Of a DNA stretch of 64,000 nt, positions 1 to 9,513 are shown one piece after another. Under the pieces are notes generated by a model. It searched no databases. It was not told the DNA's origin and saw only the letters and a list, made by a program, of their open reading frames with translations. The stretch spans positions 558,001 to 622,000 of the forward strand of contig NZ_JAXCJK010000001.1 of NCBI RefSeq assembly GCF_035181385.1, read 5' to 3'. The DNA is from Moraxella sp035181385. Its GTDB lineage: Bacteria; Pseudomonadota; Gammaproteobacteria; Pseudomonadales; Moraxellaceae. The position numbers were made by a program, and so were the translations under genes. Position 1 is the first letter of the stretch, and every line of letters starts with the position of its first letter.

Positions 1-1207
1 TCATGCCTGTCATTTTTGTCTCAATAAAACCTGGTGCAACAGCATTGATGGTTTGATTTGTGCCTTTAAATTGTTTGGCTGTCGCTTCCACCAAGCCAAT
101 CACACCCGCCTTACTCATGGCATAATTGGTCTGACCTAAGTTGCCAGCAATACCTGAAATTGATGACACACAAACGATGCGTGCAGAATCACTAATCCCT
201 TGATTTTTAATAAGATAATCATTGATGGTATGAATCGCTTTTAGATTAATATCCATCACCAAGTCCCATTTGTCCTCACTCATGTTCGCCAACATCTTAT
301 CACGGGTAACCCCAGCATTATGCACAACACCATCTAGGACACCACACGCTTTAACAATCTGTTCTGCCGCATTCGCCTCTGTAATATCTAACGGCAAGGC
401 ATATCCACCTAAATTGCCAGCAATTTTTTGCAAATCCGCTAAATTTTGTGGCACATCCAAACAATACAGCTTAGCACCATCTCGTGCCAATACTTGTGCT
501 ACCGCAGCACCAATACCACGAGAGGCACCAGTTACCAAAATTTTACGCCCTTTTAACGGCTTATTTTCATCAAAATCCACCACTGTAAATTCATCAAGTC
601 CATCGCTTTTTTTGATATAGATTGGCTGACCTGACACATAAGCAGACTTAGCAGATAAGAAAAATTTCAATGCGTGTTCAAGATGAGCTTCTGCACCAAT
701 TTGTGTATAAAGCACATTGGCGGTAATGCCTTTTTTAAACTCTTTGCCAACTGATTTGACAAAGCCAAGCAAAGCACGCTGAGCGATTGCAAAGCCAACA
801 TCACCACCTGTACAGCATTCAGGGCGTGCAATGATAATGACACGACCAGACGACTTAATACGACGAGCAAGTACATGAAAAAATTCATACACCTTTTTCA
901 GACCATCTACATCTTTAATGTTAGTGGCGTCAAAAATCGCTACTTTAAATTTGGCATTTTCGTCAGTTAATTTTTCATTCAAATGTTCAGCAGTGGTGAT
1001 TTTAGCATCTAAGTCAAAAAGCACATTTTGTATGATGCTTGCCACCAGCTCATCACCGCCAAAAGCTGTACCAAACGCCACTTCGCCACGAATGACAGGC
1101 TGACCAATTTCATAACGGTCAAGTTTAATCGGCATTGGTAGCCCTAGATTTTTGGCAACTTTTTTACCCAAAGGGGATTGTACCAACTCACCATAGCGAT
1201 CACTCAT
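1..1207 (-). CDS. fabG: 3-oxoacyl-ACP reductase, long FabG type (3' end outside window)
   Basis: This is a short-chain dehydrogenase/reductase that would reduce 3-oxoacyl-ACP or 3-oxoacyl-CoA with NAD(P)H. About 402 residues are visible and the frame is still open at base 1, so the gene continues outside the window. The N-terminal ~200 residues form the extra domain of the high-molecular-weight FabG group. The C-terminal SDR domain carries the nucleotide-binding TGASRGIG motif, an HNAG motif and the catalytic YAMSK motif with its upstream serines (VSSISG). The start is the ATG complementary to 1205-1207. It is divergent from a thiolase gene, a pairing that suggests a joint role in acyl-chain metabolism. 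The family assignment is firm; the true substrate (ACP or CoA ester) is inferred. Confidence 0.9.
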   Translation of the reverse strand, partial: MSDRYGELVQSPLGKKVAKNLGLPMPIKLDRYEIGQPVIRGEVAFGTAFGGDELVASIIQNVLFDLDAKITTAEHLNEKLTDENAKFKVAIFDATNIKDVDGLKKVYEFFHVLARRIKSSGRVIIIARPECCTGGDVGFAIAQRALLGFVKSVGKEFKKGITANVLYTQIGAEAHLEHALKFFLSAKSAYVSGQPIYIKKSDGLDEFTVVDFDENKPLKGRKILVTGASRGIGAAVAQVLARDGAKLYCLDVPQNLADLQKIAGNLGGYALPLDITEANAAEQIVKACGVLDGVVHNAGVTRDKMLANMSEDKWDLVMDINLKAIHTINDYLIKNQGISDSARIVCVSSISGIAGNLGQTNYAMSKAGVIGLVEATAKQFKGTNQTINAVAPGFIETKMTGM

Positions 1208-1467
1208 GATTTTAATCCTTAATTTTAGTCATTTCAAAATCTAAAAATAGCATTTACATTTTAACATAAAAACTCAGCAAAACCACCCATTTGTCATGGT
1301 TTATACAGTTTTTCATCAACTTTTTCACCAACAATGGGGTAAAATTGAATATCATTTGATAAATATTTGTTACAAAGTGCGTTATTTTTTGGTTTTTTGT
1401 CAAAATAGTGCTAAGCTATATCACATCAAACACATCAACTGAGTCAATTTTAAACAAGGAGTTTTTT

Positions 1468-2751
1468 ATGAGTATCAAAAAAGTCGCCATTTTGGGGGCA
1501 AATCGCATTCCATTCGCCCGCTCAAACGGTGCTTATGCAGACGCCAGTAATATTGATATGCTAAGTGCTGCCTTAGACGGCTTAGTTACCCGCTACAATC
1601 TTGCTGACAAACAGATTGGCGAGGTGGTCGCAGGTGCGGTCTTAAAGCACAGCCGTGATTTGAACCTAACTCGTGAATCTGTGCTAAATACTCAGCTTAG
1701 TGCAACCACACCTGCTTATGACATATCACAAGCGTGCGGAACAGGACTACAAGCCGCCTTTGCTGTTGCAAACAAAATCGCTCTTGGCATCATTGATAGT
1801 GGCATTGCAGGTGGTACAGATACGACATCAGATGCACCCATTGCCTTGGGCGATGGCATTAGAAAACCCCTACTTCGTCTTAATAACGCCAAAGATGCTA
1901 AATCAAAATTAACCGCTCTTAGCACAATCAACCCCAAAAAAATGCTTGCCTTTCCTGAAAATGGTGAGCCACGCACACGGCTGTCCATGGGAGAGCATCA
2001 AGCCATCACTGCACTAGAATGGGATATCACGCGTACTGACCAAGATGCACTTGCTTATGCCAGCCATCAAAATCTTGCTCGTGCTTATGAAGAAGGCTTT
2101 TTTGATGACCTTATCACACCTTATAAGGGTATCTCTCGTGATAACAACTTGCGTGCAGACACCACACTTGAAAAACTTGCCACACTAAAACCTGTCTTTG
2201 GTAAGAAAAATGCCAACCCAACCATGACTGCCGCCAACTCAACACCCTTAACTGATGGTGCTTCATGTGTATTATTGTCAAGCGACGACTGGGCAAAACA
2301 ACATGGCTATGAACCACTTGCTTACATCACACACCAACAAACAGCCGCAGTAGATTTTATAGGCAAAGAAGGCATTACCGAAGGCTTGCTCATGGCACCT
2401 GCTTATGCTGTACCAAAAATGCTACAAAAAGCAGGACTGACATTGCAAGACTTTGATTTTTATGAAATTCATGAAGCTTTTGCATCACAAGTTTTGTCCA
2501 CTTTGGCCGCTTGGGAAGATGAAAAATTTTGTAAAAATCGCCTAGGATTGGACAAAGCACTTGGCTCTATTGACCGCAATAAATTAAATGTCAATGGTTC
2601 CAGTCTTGCCGCAGGCCATCCATTTGCAGCCACAGGTGGGCGGATTTTAGCCACTGCTGCCAAGCTACTTGCACAAAAAGGGTTTGGTCGTGCACTCATT
2701 TCAATCTGTGCCGCTGGTGGTCAGGGCGTAACTTGTATTTTGGAACGCTAA
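1468..2751 (+). CDS. Acetyl-CoA C-acyltransferase (thiolase, FadI-like)
   Basis: A 427-residue thiolase catalysing reversible condensation or cleavage of 3-oxoacyl-CoA. The acyl-accepting cysteine is C90 in SQACGTGLQAA. The C-terminal half has the EIHEAF motif, the catalytic histidine in NGSSLAAGHPFAATGGR, and the second cysteine in CAAGGQG. An in-frame ATG lies 60 bases upstream, but the ATG at 1468 follows AAGGA at a good distance and gives the normal thiolase N-terminus (MSIKKVAILG). The length matches the FadI-like group. It is transcribed away from the long FabG reductase, so the two may handle the same 3-oxoacyl intermediates. Whether it mainly degrades or builds acyl chains cannot be told from the sequence. 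Confidence 0.92.
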   Translation: MSIKKVAILGANRIPFARSNGAYADASNIDMLSAALDGLVTRYNLADKQIGEVVAGAVLKHSRDLNLTRESVLNTQLSATTPAYDISQACGTGLQAAFAVANKIALGIIDSGIAGGTDTTSDAPIALGDGIRKPLLRLNNAKDAKSKLTALSTINPKKMLAFPENGEPRTRLSMGEHQAITALEWDITRTDQDALAYASHQNLARAYEEGFFDDLITPYKGISRDNNLRADTTLEKLATLKPVFGKKNANPTMTAANSTPLTDGASCVLLSSDDWAKQHGYEPLAYITHQQTAAVDFIGKEGITEGLLMAPAYAVPKMLQKAGLTLQDFDFYEIHEAFASQVLSTLAAWEDEKFCKNRLGLDKALGSIDRNKLNVNGSSLAAGHPFAATGGRILATAAKLLAQKGFGRALISICAAGGQGVTCILER

Positions 2752-2817
2752 TTTAAGTTGTTTAGCAACTTGACACAAAAAAATACCATCAAACCAGCCG
2801 TTACAAATCTACAAATT

Positions 2818-2849
2818 AAAAAAGCACACGATTTTTTGTGTGCTTTTTT
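2818..2849 (+). terminator. Rho-independent terminator of the thiolase gene
   Basis: A perfect 12-bp stem (A6GCACAC with GTGTGCT6) surrounds an 8-base loop and ends in a T run, 67 bases after the thiolase stop codon. Confidence 0.85.
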
Positions 2850-3127
2850 AATATCGAAATACCAATTACCCCTGTTTGTTTACTTTTACTTAAAAATTTA
2901 TGGCATGAAAAATAAAATACTGCTTTTTTACAAAAATGTTAATTTTTCGTAATTTTTTGCTTTACATTTGTATAATTTTTAGCTATTTTATGACACAATG
3001 GTAAAAATTAAAAACCATATTTAAAAACCGTCTTTGGCATTTAATCACCTTGCAATTTCGCATCATTTTCTACACAATCATCCAAGCAAAATGACACTTT
3101 GTCATTAATTTTTAGGAATAACAACTC
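2850..3127. other. AT-rich intergenic region upstream of the CstA-family gene
   Basis: No coding sequence is supportable here. A TATAAT hexamer at 2971-2976 could serve as a -10 element for the following gene, but no convincing -35 lies at the right distance. The TTTTAGGAATAACAACTC stretch just before 3128 supplies an AGGA ribosome-binding site. Confidence 0.4.
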
Positions 3128-4726
3128 ATGTTATGGTTCTTTTTTTGTATTGCCGTACTGATTCTTGGGTACTTTATATACGGCAAAATTATTGAAAAAA
3201 TTTTTGTCATTAATCCAAATCGAGACACGCCTGCCTACACAATGGGTGATGGTGTGGATTATGTACCAATGTCAAAAGGGAAAATTTGGCTAATTCAGCT
3301 GCTAAACATCGCAGGCACAGGCCCAATTTTTGGCCCAATTTTAGGTGCACTGTACGGACCTGTGGCAATGCTATGGATTGTTCTTGGTTGTATCTTTGCA
3401 GGTGCGGTGCATGACTATATGTGCGGTATGCTGTCGGTGCGTAACAGAGGTGCAAGCATGCCATATCTGACGGGCAAATATCTTGGCACGATTCCAAAAC
3501 ATTTCATCAACATACTTGCTGTAGTATTGCTTGTACTTGTTGGCGTGGTGTTTGTGGCAAGCCCTGCACAGCTGATGAGTTCAATCACCATGGATGTCTT
3601 TGGCACAACAGCAACTGGTGCGATTTCGGTGGATAATGCCGAAAGTATGACTGCCAACGCAGGCACCACCACCAATACTGTTTTTGGCGTCTCCAAAGAA
3701 GGCATCATCATCGCATGGACAAGCGTCATTTTTGTTTATTACATCATTGCAACCCTACTACCAATTGATAAAATTATTGGTCGTATTTATCCATTTTTTG
3801 GTGGATTATTGCTCTTTATGTCGCTTGGCATGACTTATGGCTTGGTGATGAATGAACTTGGCGATGCACAGAGCTATTTTTATCATAGCATGGGCGGTTT
3901 ATCAGTAGAATCCTTTTTTCAAAATCTACAACCAAAAGGTGACTTGCCAATCTGGCCACTGCTTTTTCTAACCATCACTTGTGGTGCATTATCTGGTTTT
4001 CATGCCACACAAATACCACTGATGGCACGCTGTGCAATGAATGAATCTGAGGGTCGTTTTATTTTTTACGGTGCAATGATCGCCGAAGGCATCATTGCCT
4101 TAATTTGGTGTACTGTCGGCTTATCTTTCTACCCAGATTTGGTATCGCTACAAGATGCCATCACCGCAGGCTCTCCATCAAAAGTAGTCTATGACAGCTC
4201 GATTGGCTATCTGGGATCTATCGGCGGTATATTTGCTGTACTTGGCGTGGTCATTCTACCCATCACATCAGGCGATACCGCATTTCGTGCAGCACGACTC
4301 ATCATCGCAGAGTTCTTAAATATGGAACAACGCACACTAATGAAACGCCTATGGATTGCCATTCCACTATTTGTCATCGGCTTTATCGTCTCAAAAGTTG
4401 ATTTCCAAATTCTATGGCGTTATTTTAGCTGGGCCAACCAAACCGTTGCTGTTGTCATGCTATGGACTGCCGCAGGTTATTTGTATCGTTATCACAAATT
4501 CCATTGGATTTGTACCATTCCTGCCATCTTTATGACGGCTGCTTGTTGTACCTTCTTGGCATACAATAAAATCGGTTTTAGCCTAGATTATACGCTGTCG
4601 TTGTATATCGGTGCTGGTTTAACCGCCATCATCACCATCGCCTTTTTCCTATTTGTTAAGCGTGAGAGCATCGCAGGCGACCCAGAGTCATTGATCGGTC
4701 AAGAAGCGACGAGTGCGAAGATTTAG
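3128..4726 (+). CDS. cstA: CstA-family carbon starvation transporter
   Basis: A polytopic inner-membrane protein of 532 residues belonging to the CstA family, whose members import pyruvate or peptides. The N-terminus is a membrane segment followed by the family signatures TPAYTMGDGVDYVPM and NIAGTGPIFGPILGALYGP, then many further hydrophobic segments. It is shorter than E. coli CstA and BtsT (about 700 residues), matching the short branch of the family. The start ATG at 3128 follows AGGA. It sits alone between two terminators and faces the D-lactate dehydrogenase gene tail to tail. Pyruvate uptake would fit the neighbouring lactate and acetate genes, but that is inference. The transported substrate is not readable from the sequence. 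Confidence 0.88.
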   Translation: MLWFFFCIAVLILGYFIYGKIIEKIFVINPNRDTPAYTMGDGVDYVPMSKGKIWLIQLLNIAGTGPIFGPILGALYGPVAMLWIVLGCIFAGAVHDYMCGMLSVRNRGASMPYLTGKYLGTIPKHFINILAVVLLVLVGVVFVASPAQLMSSITMDVFGTTATGAISVDNAESMTANAGTTTNTVFGVSKEGIIIAWTSVIFVYYIIATLLPIDKIIGRIYPFFGGLLLFMSLGMTYGLVMNELGDAQSYFYHSMGGLSVESFFQNLQPKGDLPIWPLLFLTITCGALSGFHATQIPLMARCAMNESEGRFIFYGAMIAEGIIALIWCTVGLSFYPDLVSLQDAITAGSPSKVVYDSSIGYLGSIGGIFAVLGVVILPITSGDTAFRAARLIIAEFLNMEQRTLMKRLWIAIPLFVIGFIVSKVDFQILWRYFSWANQTVAVVMLWTAAGYLYRYHKFHWICTIPAIFMTAACCTFLAYNKIGFSLDYTLSLYIGAGLTAIITIAFFLFVKRESIAGDPESLIGQEATSAKI

Positions 4727-4765
4727 CCAGTAATTTTCAAATCATTGGTTTAAAATCGGTCATAA

Positions 4766-4799
4766 AAAAAATGCGAGTCTATACAGATTCGCATTTTTT
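4766..4799. terminator. Bidirectional terminator between convergent genes
   Basis: Arms 4766-4780 and 4785-4799 pair over 15 bp with one G-T wobble around a four-base loop. There are A6 and T6 at the ends, so it can stop transcription from both sides. Confidence 0.85.
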
Positions 4800-4827
4800 A
4801 ACTCATTCACTGACAAATTTAAAAGGT

Positions 4828-6204
4828 TTAAAACCAAATTTTATCAGGGTTCATGATGTTGTTTGGATCAATGGCCTGCTTAATCAGCTTCATCACACAA
4901 AGGGCTTGCTCGTCATATTCAGATGCCATATAAGTACGCTTTCCTTGACCGATACCATGCTCGCCTGTACAAGTACCTCCCATATCAATGGCTCGTTTAG
5001 CAAGTCGAGATAAGATACCTTTGGTCTTGGCAACATCATCGGGATTATTTTTATCAAGCAACAATAGCACATGAAAATTACCATCACCAACATGACCAAC
5101 CACAGGACCGATCATACCCTGTTCTTGAATGTCAGCCACTGTATCAGTAACACATTCAGCAAGACGAGAAATTGGCACACAAGCATCTGTTGATAAAATT
5201 TCAAACTCAGGCTTTAATGCCCTAGTTGCATAATAAGCATTATGCCGAGCTGTCCACAATTTTTTTCGCTCAGATTCATCACTGCTCCATTTAAAGTCTG
5301 TGCCACCAAACTCTGCCATAATATCAGCAAAAATCTGAGCTTGTTCAATGACGCCACTTTGTGTACCATGAAATTCTACGAATAATGTAGGTTTTTCTTG
5401 CAGGCTTAATTTAGAATAAGCATTGCAGGCTTTTATTTGCATGGCATCAAGTAACTCTAAACGAGCCACAGGCAATCCATATTGGATTGTAGTCATCACA
5501 GTTTGGCAGGCATTTTTAATCGTCTCAAAATGACATACGCCACTGCCTACACATTCAGGTTGTCCAAATAATTTCACAGTAATTTCAGTAATGATGCCAA
5601 GCGTACCCTCTGAACCAATCATCAGGCGAGTCAAATCATAACCTGCAGATGATTTTTTGGCACGAGAAGCTGTTTTTATGATTTCACCATTTGGCAAAAC
5701 CACCTCCAAACACAGCACAACATCTTTCATCGTGCCATACCTTACCGCATTAGTACCTGACGCACGAGTTGCTGTCATGCCACCAATGCTGGCGTTTGCA
5801 CCAGGGTCAATAGGGAAAAACAGCCCTGTATATCGCAAGGCCTCATTAAGCTGTTCACGAGTTACACCTGCCTCAACAGTGGCGGTCAGATCGTCTGCAT
5901 TGATACTAATGATATTAGTCATCTGAGACATATCAATGCACAACCCACCACAAGGGGCGTTGAGTTGTCCCTCTAATGATGAACCTGCCCCAAACGCAAC
6001 TACGGGCATTTTATGGGCATGGCAAATCTTGATCGCTTTAGCGATTTGATATTTATCGGTAACGGTTAATACAGCATCAGCAGGTTCATTATCTAACCAG
6101 CTCATTGTATGGGCGTGTTGCTGACGAACAGTTAAATTGGTGGTTAATCTATCCCCAAAAGCTGATTTGAGCTCATCAATGGCAATGATAAAACGGTCGG
6201 TCAT
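4828..6204 (-). CDS. FAD-linked D-lactate dehydrogenase (cytochrome type)
   Basis: A 458-residue FAD-binding oxidoreductase of the GlcD/LDHD family, expected to oxidise D-lactate (or a related D-2-hydroxy acid) to the 2-oxo acid and pass electrons to the respiratory chain. The PCMH-type FAD domain shows VVAFGAGSSLEGQ near residues 69-80 and DPGANASIGGMTATRASGTN. The C-terminal cap holds VGHVGDGNFH and the metal/substrate motif GTCTGEHGIGQGKR at about 410-423. This last motif is typical of D-lactate dehydrogenases like human LDHD. The closest alternatives are glycolate oxidase subunit GlcD and D-2-hydroxyglutarate dehydrogenase. It lies downstream of the CoA-transferase gene in the same direction but is separated from it by a terminator. 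Confidence 0.85.
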   Translation of the reverse strand: MTDRFIIAIDELKSAFGDRLTTNLTVRQQHAHTMSWLDNEPADAVLTVTDKYQIAKAIKICHAHKMPVVAFGAGSSLEGQLNAPCGGLCIDMSQMTNIISINADDLTATVEAGVTREQLNEALRYTGLFFPIDPGANASIGGMTATRASGTNAVRYGTMKDVVLCLEVVLPNGEIIKTASRAKKSSAGYDLTRLMIGSEGTLGIITEITVKLFGQPECVGSGVCHFETIKNACQTVMTTIQYGLPVARLELLDAMQIKACNAYSKLSLQEKPTLFVEFHGTQSGVIEQAQIFADIMAEFGGTDFKWSSDESERKKLWTARHNAYYATRALKPEFEILSTDACVPISRLAECVTDTVADIQEQGMIGPVVGHVGDGNFHVLLLLDKNNPDDVAKTKGILSRLAKRAIDMGGTCTGEHGIGQGKRTYMASEYDEQALCVMKLIKQAIDPNNIMNPDKIWF

Positions 6205-6241
6205 TTTTCTTACCTTATTTAATCAAGATTATTTACAATAC

Positions 6242-6284
6242 ATACAAAAAATACAGTAGCTACTTGCCACTGTATTTTTTGTAT
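6242..6284 (-). terminator. Terminator after the CoA-transferase gene
   Basis: A perfect 16-bp inverted repeat (6242-6257 and 6269-6284) with an 11-base loop contains A6/T6 runs. It lies between two minus-strand genes and would stop the upstream one, which ends at 6314. Confidence 0.75.
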
Positions 6285-6313
6285 CAACAGATTGTATAAG
6301 CACACAAGCCATA

Positions 6314-7828
6314 TTACTTAATACGCATATCGCCAGTTTCTACAAATCTTTGATGCCATGACAAAGCTTCTAGCAAAATGTGCGGTGTTTGTAGTCCACC
6401 TGCTTTTTCAGCACGGTCATAATAATCTTTTAACATGTCTTTATAATCAGGGTGAGAGCAGTTCTCAATGATCAGTTTGGCACGCTGTCTTGGTGATTTA
6501 CCACGCAAATCCGCCATACCTTGTTCAGTAACAATGAACATCACATCATGTTCAGTATGGTCATGATGGCTTACCATCGGTACGATGGCAGAGATTGCAC
6601 CACCTTTTGCAGTTGATGGGCTGACATAAAATGAGAAGAAACCATTGCGAGTAAAGTCGCCAGAACCACCAATGCCGTTCATCATCTTAGTCCCCATGAC
6701 ATGAGTTGAGTTGACATTACCATAAATGTCTGCCTCAATCATTGAATTCATGCCAATAACCCCCAGACGACGAATCACTTCTGGGTTATTGCTGATTTCC
6801 ATGGGGCGTAGAATGATTTTATCTTTTAAAAATTCAATATTTTCATTGAAACGAGCCAAAGCATCTGGACTAAATGATAATGCAGTAGCCGATGCTGTCT
6901 TCATCTTTTTGGCAAGAATCAAGTCAAGCATACCGTCTTGCAATACCTCTGTATAGCCTGTCAAGTCATCAAATGGTGCATCTAATAGACCTGCCATGAC
7001 CGCATTTGCGACATTACCAACGCCTGATTGTAGCGGTAGCAAACTCTTAGGTAGACGACCTGCCTTAACTTCATGATCAAGAAAATCAATCACTTGGGCA
7101 GCGATGCGTTTAGAGACATCATCAGGTTCGGCAAATTTTGAATTACGGTCCCCTGCATCAGTCATGACAATTGCCAACACCTTGTCAGCATCGCACTCCA
7201 TATAAGGTGAACCAATACGGTCAAAAGGACCTGTGATAGGAATTGGTTTTCTGTGTGGTGGCAAACCAACTTCAGCATAGACATCGTGCATACCTTCTAA
7301 GCCTTCACTGAGTGCTGCATTCACCTCAATGATGATTTTTTCAGCATTTTTAACCGCTTCTGTGCCATGACCAATGCCCATCGCACAAATGATTTTACCA
7401 TCTTCGGTAATACCAGCTGCCTCAATGATGGCAATGTCAAATTTGCCATAAAAACCTTGTCGCATCTGCTGTTCAACATGGGATAAGTGCATATCCTGAT
7501 AAGCTGTCAAGCCTGCATTAATGTTGTTACGCAATGTTGGGTCGGATTGAAATGGCGAACGAAAATGCACCGCATTCGCTTCAGCAAGCACACCATCACA
7601 TTCAGGCGCGGTAGATGCACCCGTTACCATACCAATGCTAAATGCCTCACCTTTGGCATGAGCAGCTTTTGCCTTATTGGCGATGGCGGCTGGCAAGGCC
7701 TTTGGATAGCCTGCACCAGTAAAACCAGTGATGGCCAGATTCATGCCATTTTTAACAAATTCCGCTGCTTGCTCAGCACTCATTACTTTTTCACGCAAAC
7801 CAGCGTGGCGGATACGGTCTAGTGACAT
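6314..7828 (-). CDS. Acetyl-CoA hydrolase / succinyl-CoA:acetate CoA-transferase
   Basis: A 504-residue class I CoA-transferase of the Ach1/AarC/ScpC family that moves CoA between acetate, succinate or propionate. Residue E294 in GYTEVLQDGM falls at the same number as the catalytic glutamate of AarC. The glycine-rich MNGIGGSGDF and TEQGMADLRG motifs are also present. The ATG at 7826-7828 is chosen because AAGGAA precedes it at normal spacing; an in-frame upstream start would add seven residues without a ribosome-binding site. With the D-lactate dehydrogenase and the CstA-family transporter it forms a small group around pyruvate and acetate. The family is clear, while the preferred acyl donor and acceptor are not. 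Confidence 0.92.
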   Translation of the reverse strand: MSLDRIRHAGLREKVMSAEQAAEFVKNGMNLAITGFTGAGYPKALPAAIANKAKAAHAKGEAFSIGMVTGASTAPECDGVLAEANAVHFRSPFQSDPTLRNNINAGLTAYQDMHLSHVEQQMRQGFYGKFDIAIIEAAGITEDGKIICAMGIGHGTEAVKNAEKIIIEVNAALSEGLEGMHDVYAEVGLPPHRKPIPITGPFDRIGSPYMECDADKVLAIVMTDAGDRNSKFAEPDDVSKRIAAQVIDFLDHEVKAGRLPKSLLPLQSGVGNVANAVMAGLLDAPFDDLTGYTEVLQDGMLDLILAKKMKTASATALSFSPDALARFNENIEFLKDKIILRPMEISNNPEVIRRLGVIGMNSMIEADIYGNVNSTHVMGTKMMNGIGGSGDFTRNGFFSFYVSPSTAKGGAISAIVPMVSHHDHTEHDVMFIVTEQGMADLRGKSPRQRAKLIIENCSHPDYKDMLKDYYDRAEKAGGLQTPHILLEALSWHQRFVETGDMRIK

Positions 7829-8010
7829 AATAAATTCCTTAAAAATCACGAAATGATATTAAAAATCAATTGCTTGATTTGCCTATCGCAGCCCATCTTG
7901 TTATTGATTGGGGTTTGTCAGCGTAATATTAGCCAAAATTCGCCTAAGTTACAAGCAATTTTTGGCATTTTTTACAAACCATACAGCGAGCCATCACAAT
8001 TGATGGTAGC

Positions 8011-9426
8011 CTAAAATACTTTTTCTACTGTCATAAACCAAGCGGAATTTTTTCGGTTGTATAACGGCAAATTGCTATCAAGATACTGGTAACGATAATT
8101 TAGCTTGGGAAAAATGCCTTTATAGTTGAGTTTTTTGTGCCAAATCGCTGTGGTAAACTGCATATCTGTATCTTGTCTAACTTGATCATACCAAAAATTT
8201 TCTGCCAAAAATTCTCGTCGGCTGTGTCTAATGGTTGCCTGAATGCCAATCTGCTTGCCCGAATAAGTTGCACCCAAACGGATACCCCTGCGGATTGATG
8301 ACTCAGCAGGATCAAGCAAACTTTCTTTGCGATAATCCACTCCAAAATGATACAGCCATGCTGATGACGGTCGATACATTAGGGCTGGAATCACATCAAG
8401 CGTCTGCCCATTATGTCTACTGGCGGTATTGTCATTTTCATAGCGTTTTTGTCCGTGTGATAGGCTGATGCTTGCTTGCCAATGCTGATTAAGCCTTTGC
8501 CCAAAAGATGCGTTCACGCCATATAGTCGCAAATATTTATCATCATCAAGCCAAGTTTGATTATTGTACGCTGTCAGTCCAGCATGACGCTTGACATCAG
8601 CATAACGATAGCCGACATCCACACGCGTGCCAAATTCATCAAAACTTGGATTGTCCCAATATCGCACCCCATCAAAACCGGCGGAGGCGTATAAGGAATG
8701 ATTGCCTGTAATATTAGTCTGTTTGGCAATGCCAATATCATAACGGATACCAGTGGCTGACTGTGGCAGTGAGTCAGCATCACGATTAAATATGAGACCG
8801 CCCAAATTCATCTGGCGTAAATCAGATGCGTTATTGACATTATCTGTTTGTTCAAAATTAAATGAAACACTTGGCACTATCTGCTGTGTACTGTCAATCG
8901 CTCTTAAATAACGCCACGCCACCCGTTGTAAATCTCGTGGCAAATGAGCATAAATATCAGCCAATAAATTTTTGGCATCTTTATATTGCTTGTTTTCAAA
9001 ATACATCAATGCCAAATCAAATCTTGGATATAATAACTTGGGGTCTTGTGCGATTTTTTCGTATAATTGGACTGCTTGCTTATGCTTGCCCTGACTGCGA
9101 TACATTGCACCCATCGCATAATCATATAGCTTCTGATCAAAGATGGTCTGCTGTGGGTAATATGCCAGCAATCGCTCTAGCACCGCCCAATCTTGTCGTA
9201 CCAATGCTTGTGTAATCTCATCAGCAAGCACATCACCACCTACTGACTCCAAAGACGGCGTAACCGATGATACGATGGGTGACTCAATCGGCATCGGCGA
9301 TGTATTGATCAATGTAGATGATGGCTCATGCACCGCCTGAATCTGATGATAAATGCCATCATCAGTTGCATGGGCAATCAAAGGCAATAATGACAGCAGT
9401 AGTGGACAAAGGGTAAATTGCTTCAT
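8011..9426 (-). CDS. Surface lipoprotein assembly modifier (Slam, DUF560)
   Basis: An outer-membrane protein of 471 residues. It has a signal peptide (MKQFTLCPLLLSLLPLIAHA), a TPR-containing periplasmic part (residues about 75-190, for example YDYAMGAMYRSQGKHKQAVQLYEKI), then a ~280-residue beta-barrel of alternating strands ending in a terminal phenylalanine (VEKVF). This is the layout of Slam proteins, which move lipoproteins across the outer membrane to the cell surface. The ATG at 9424-9426 gives a clean signal peptide; a TTG 12 bases upstream is a less likely start. The gene lies directly downstream of a TbpB-like lipoprotein, its expected client, with a terminator hairpin in between. 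Client identity is inferred from adjacency. Confidence 0.87.
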   Translation of the reverse strand: MKQFTLCPLLLSLLPLIAHATDDGIYHQIQAVHEPSSTLINTSPMPIESPIVSSVTPSLESVGGDVLADEITQALVRQDWAVLERLLAYYPQQTIFDQKLYDYAMGAMYRSQGKHKQAVQLYEKIAQDPKLLYPRFDLALMYFENKQYKDAKNLLADIYAHLPRDLQRVAWRYLRAIDSTQQIVPSVSFNFEQTDNVNNASDLRQMNLGGLIFNRDADSLPQSATGIRYDIGIAKQTNITGNHSLYASAGFDGVRYWDNPSFDEFGTRVDVGYRYADVKRHAGLTAYNNQTWLDDDKYLRLYGVNASFGQRLNQHWQASISLSHGQKRYENDNTASRHNGQTLDVIPALMYRPSSAWLYHFGVDYRKESLLDPAESSIRRGIRLGATYSGKQIGIQATIRHSRREFLAENFWYDQVRQDTDMQFTTAIWHKKLNYKGIFPKLNYRYQYLDSNLPLYNRKNSAWFMTVEKVF

Positions 9427-9465
9427 AATACAACTCAATCAAAAAAAAATCAAAATCAATGACAC

Positions 9466-9496
9466 AAAAAAGCCGACCATCACGGACGGCTTTTTT
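9466..9496 (-). terminator. Intra-operon terminator between lipoprotein and Slam genes
   Basis: A 13-bp stem with one mismatch (A6GCCGACC and GGACGGCT6), a five-base loop and a T6 tail on either strand. It would stop most transcripts from the lipoprotein gene before the Slam gene, or act as an attenuator setting a high client-to-translocator ratio. Confidence 0.75.
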
Positions 9497-9513
9497 GGGC
9501 TGAATGGACGGTT

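Noticed and set aside
2758..2952. A 64-codon frame after the thiolase gene
   Set aside because: It runs straight through the thiolase terminator hairpin and has no ribosome-binding site or family features.
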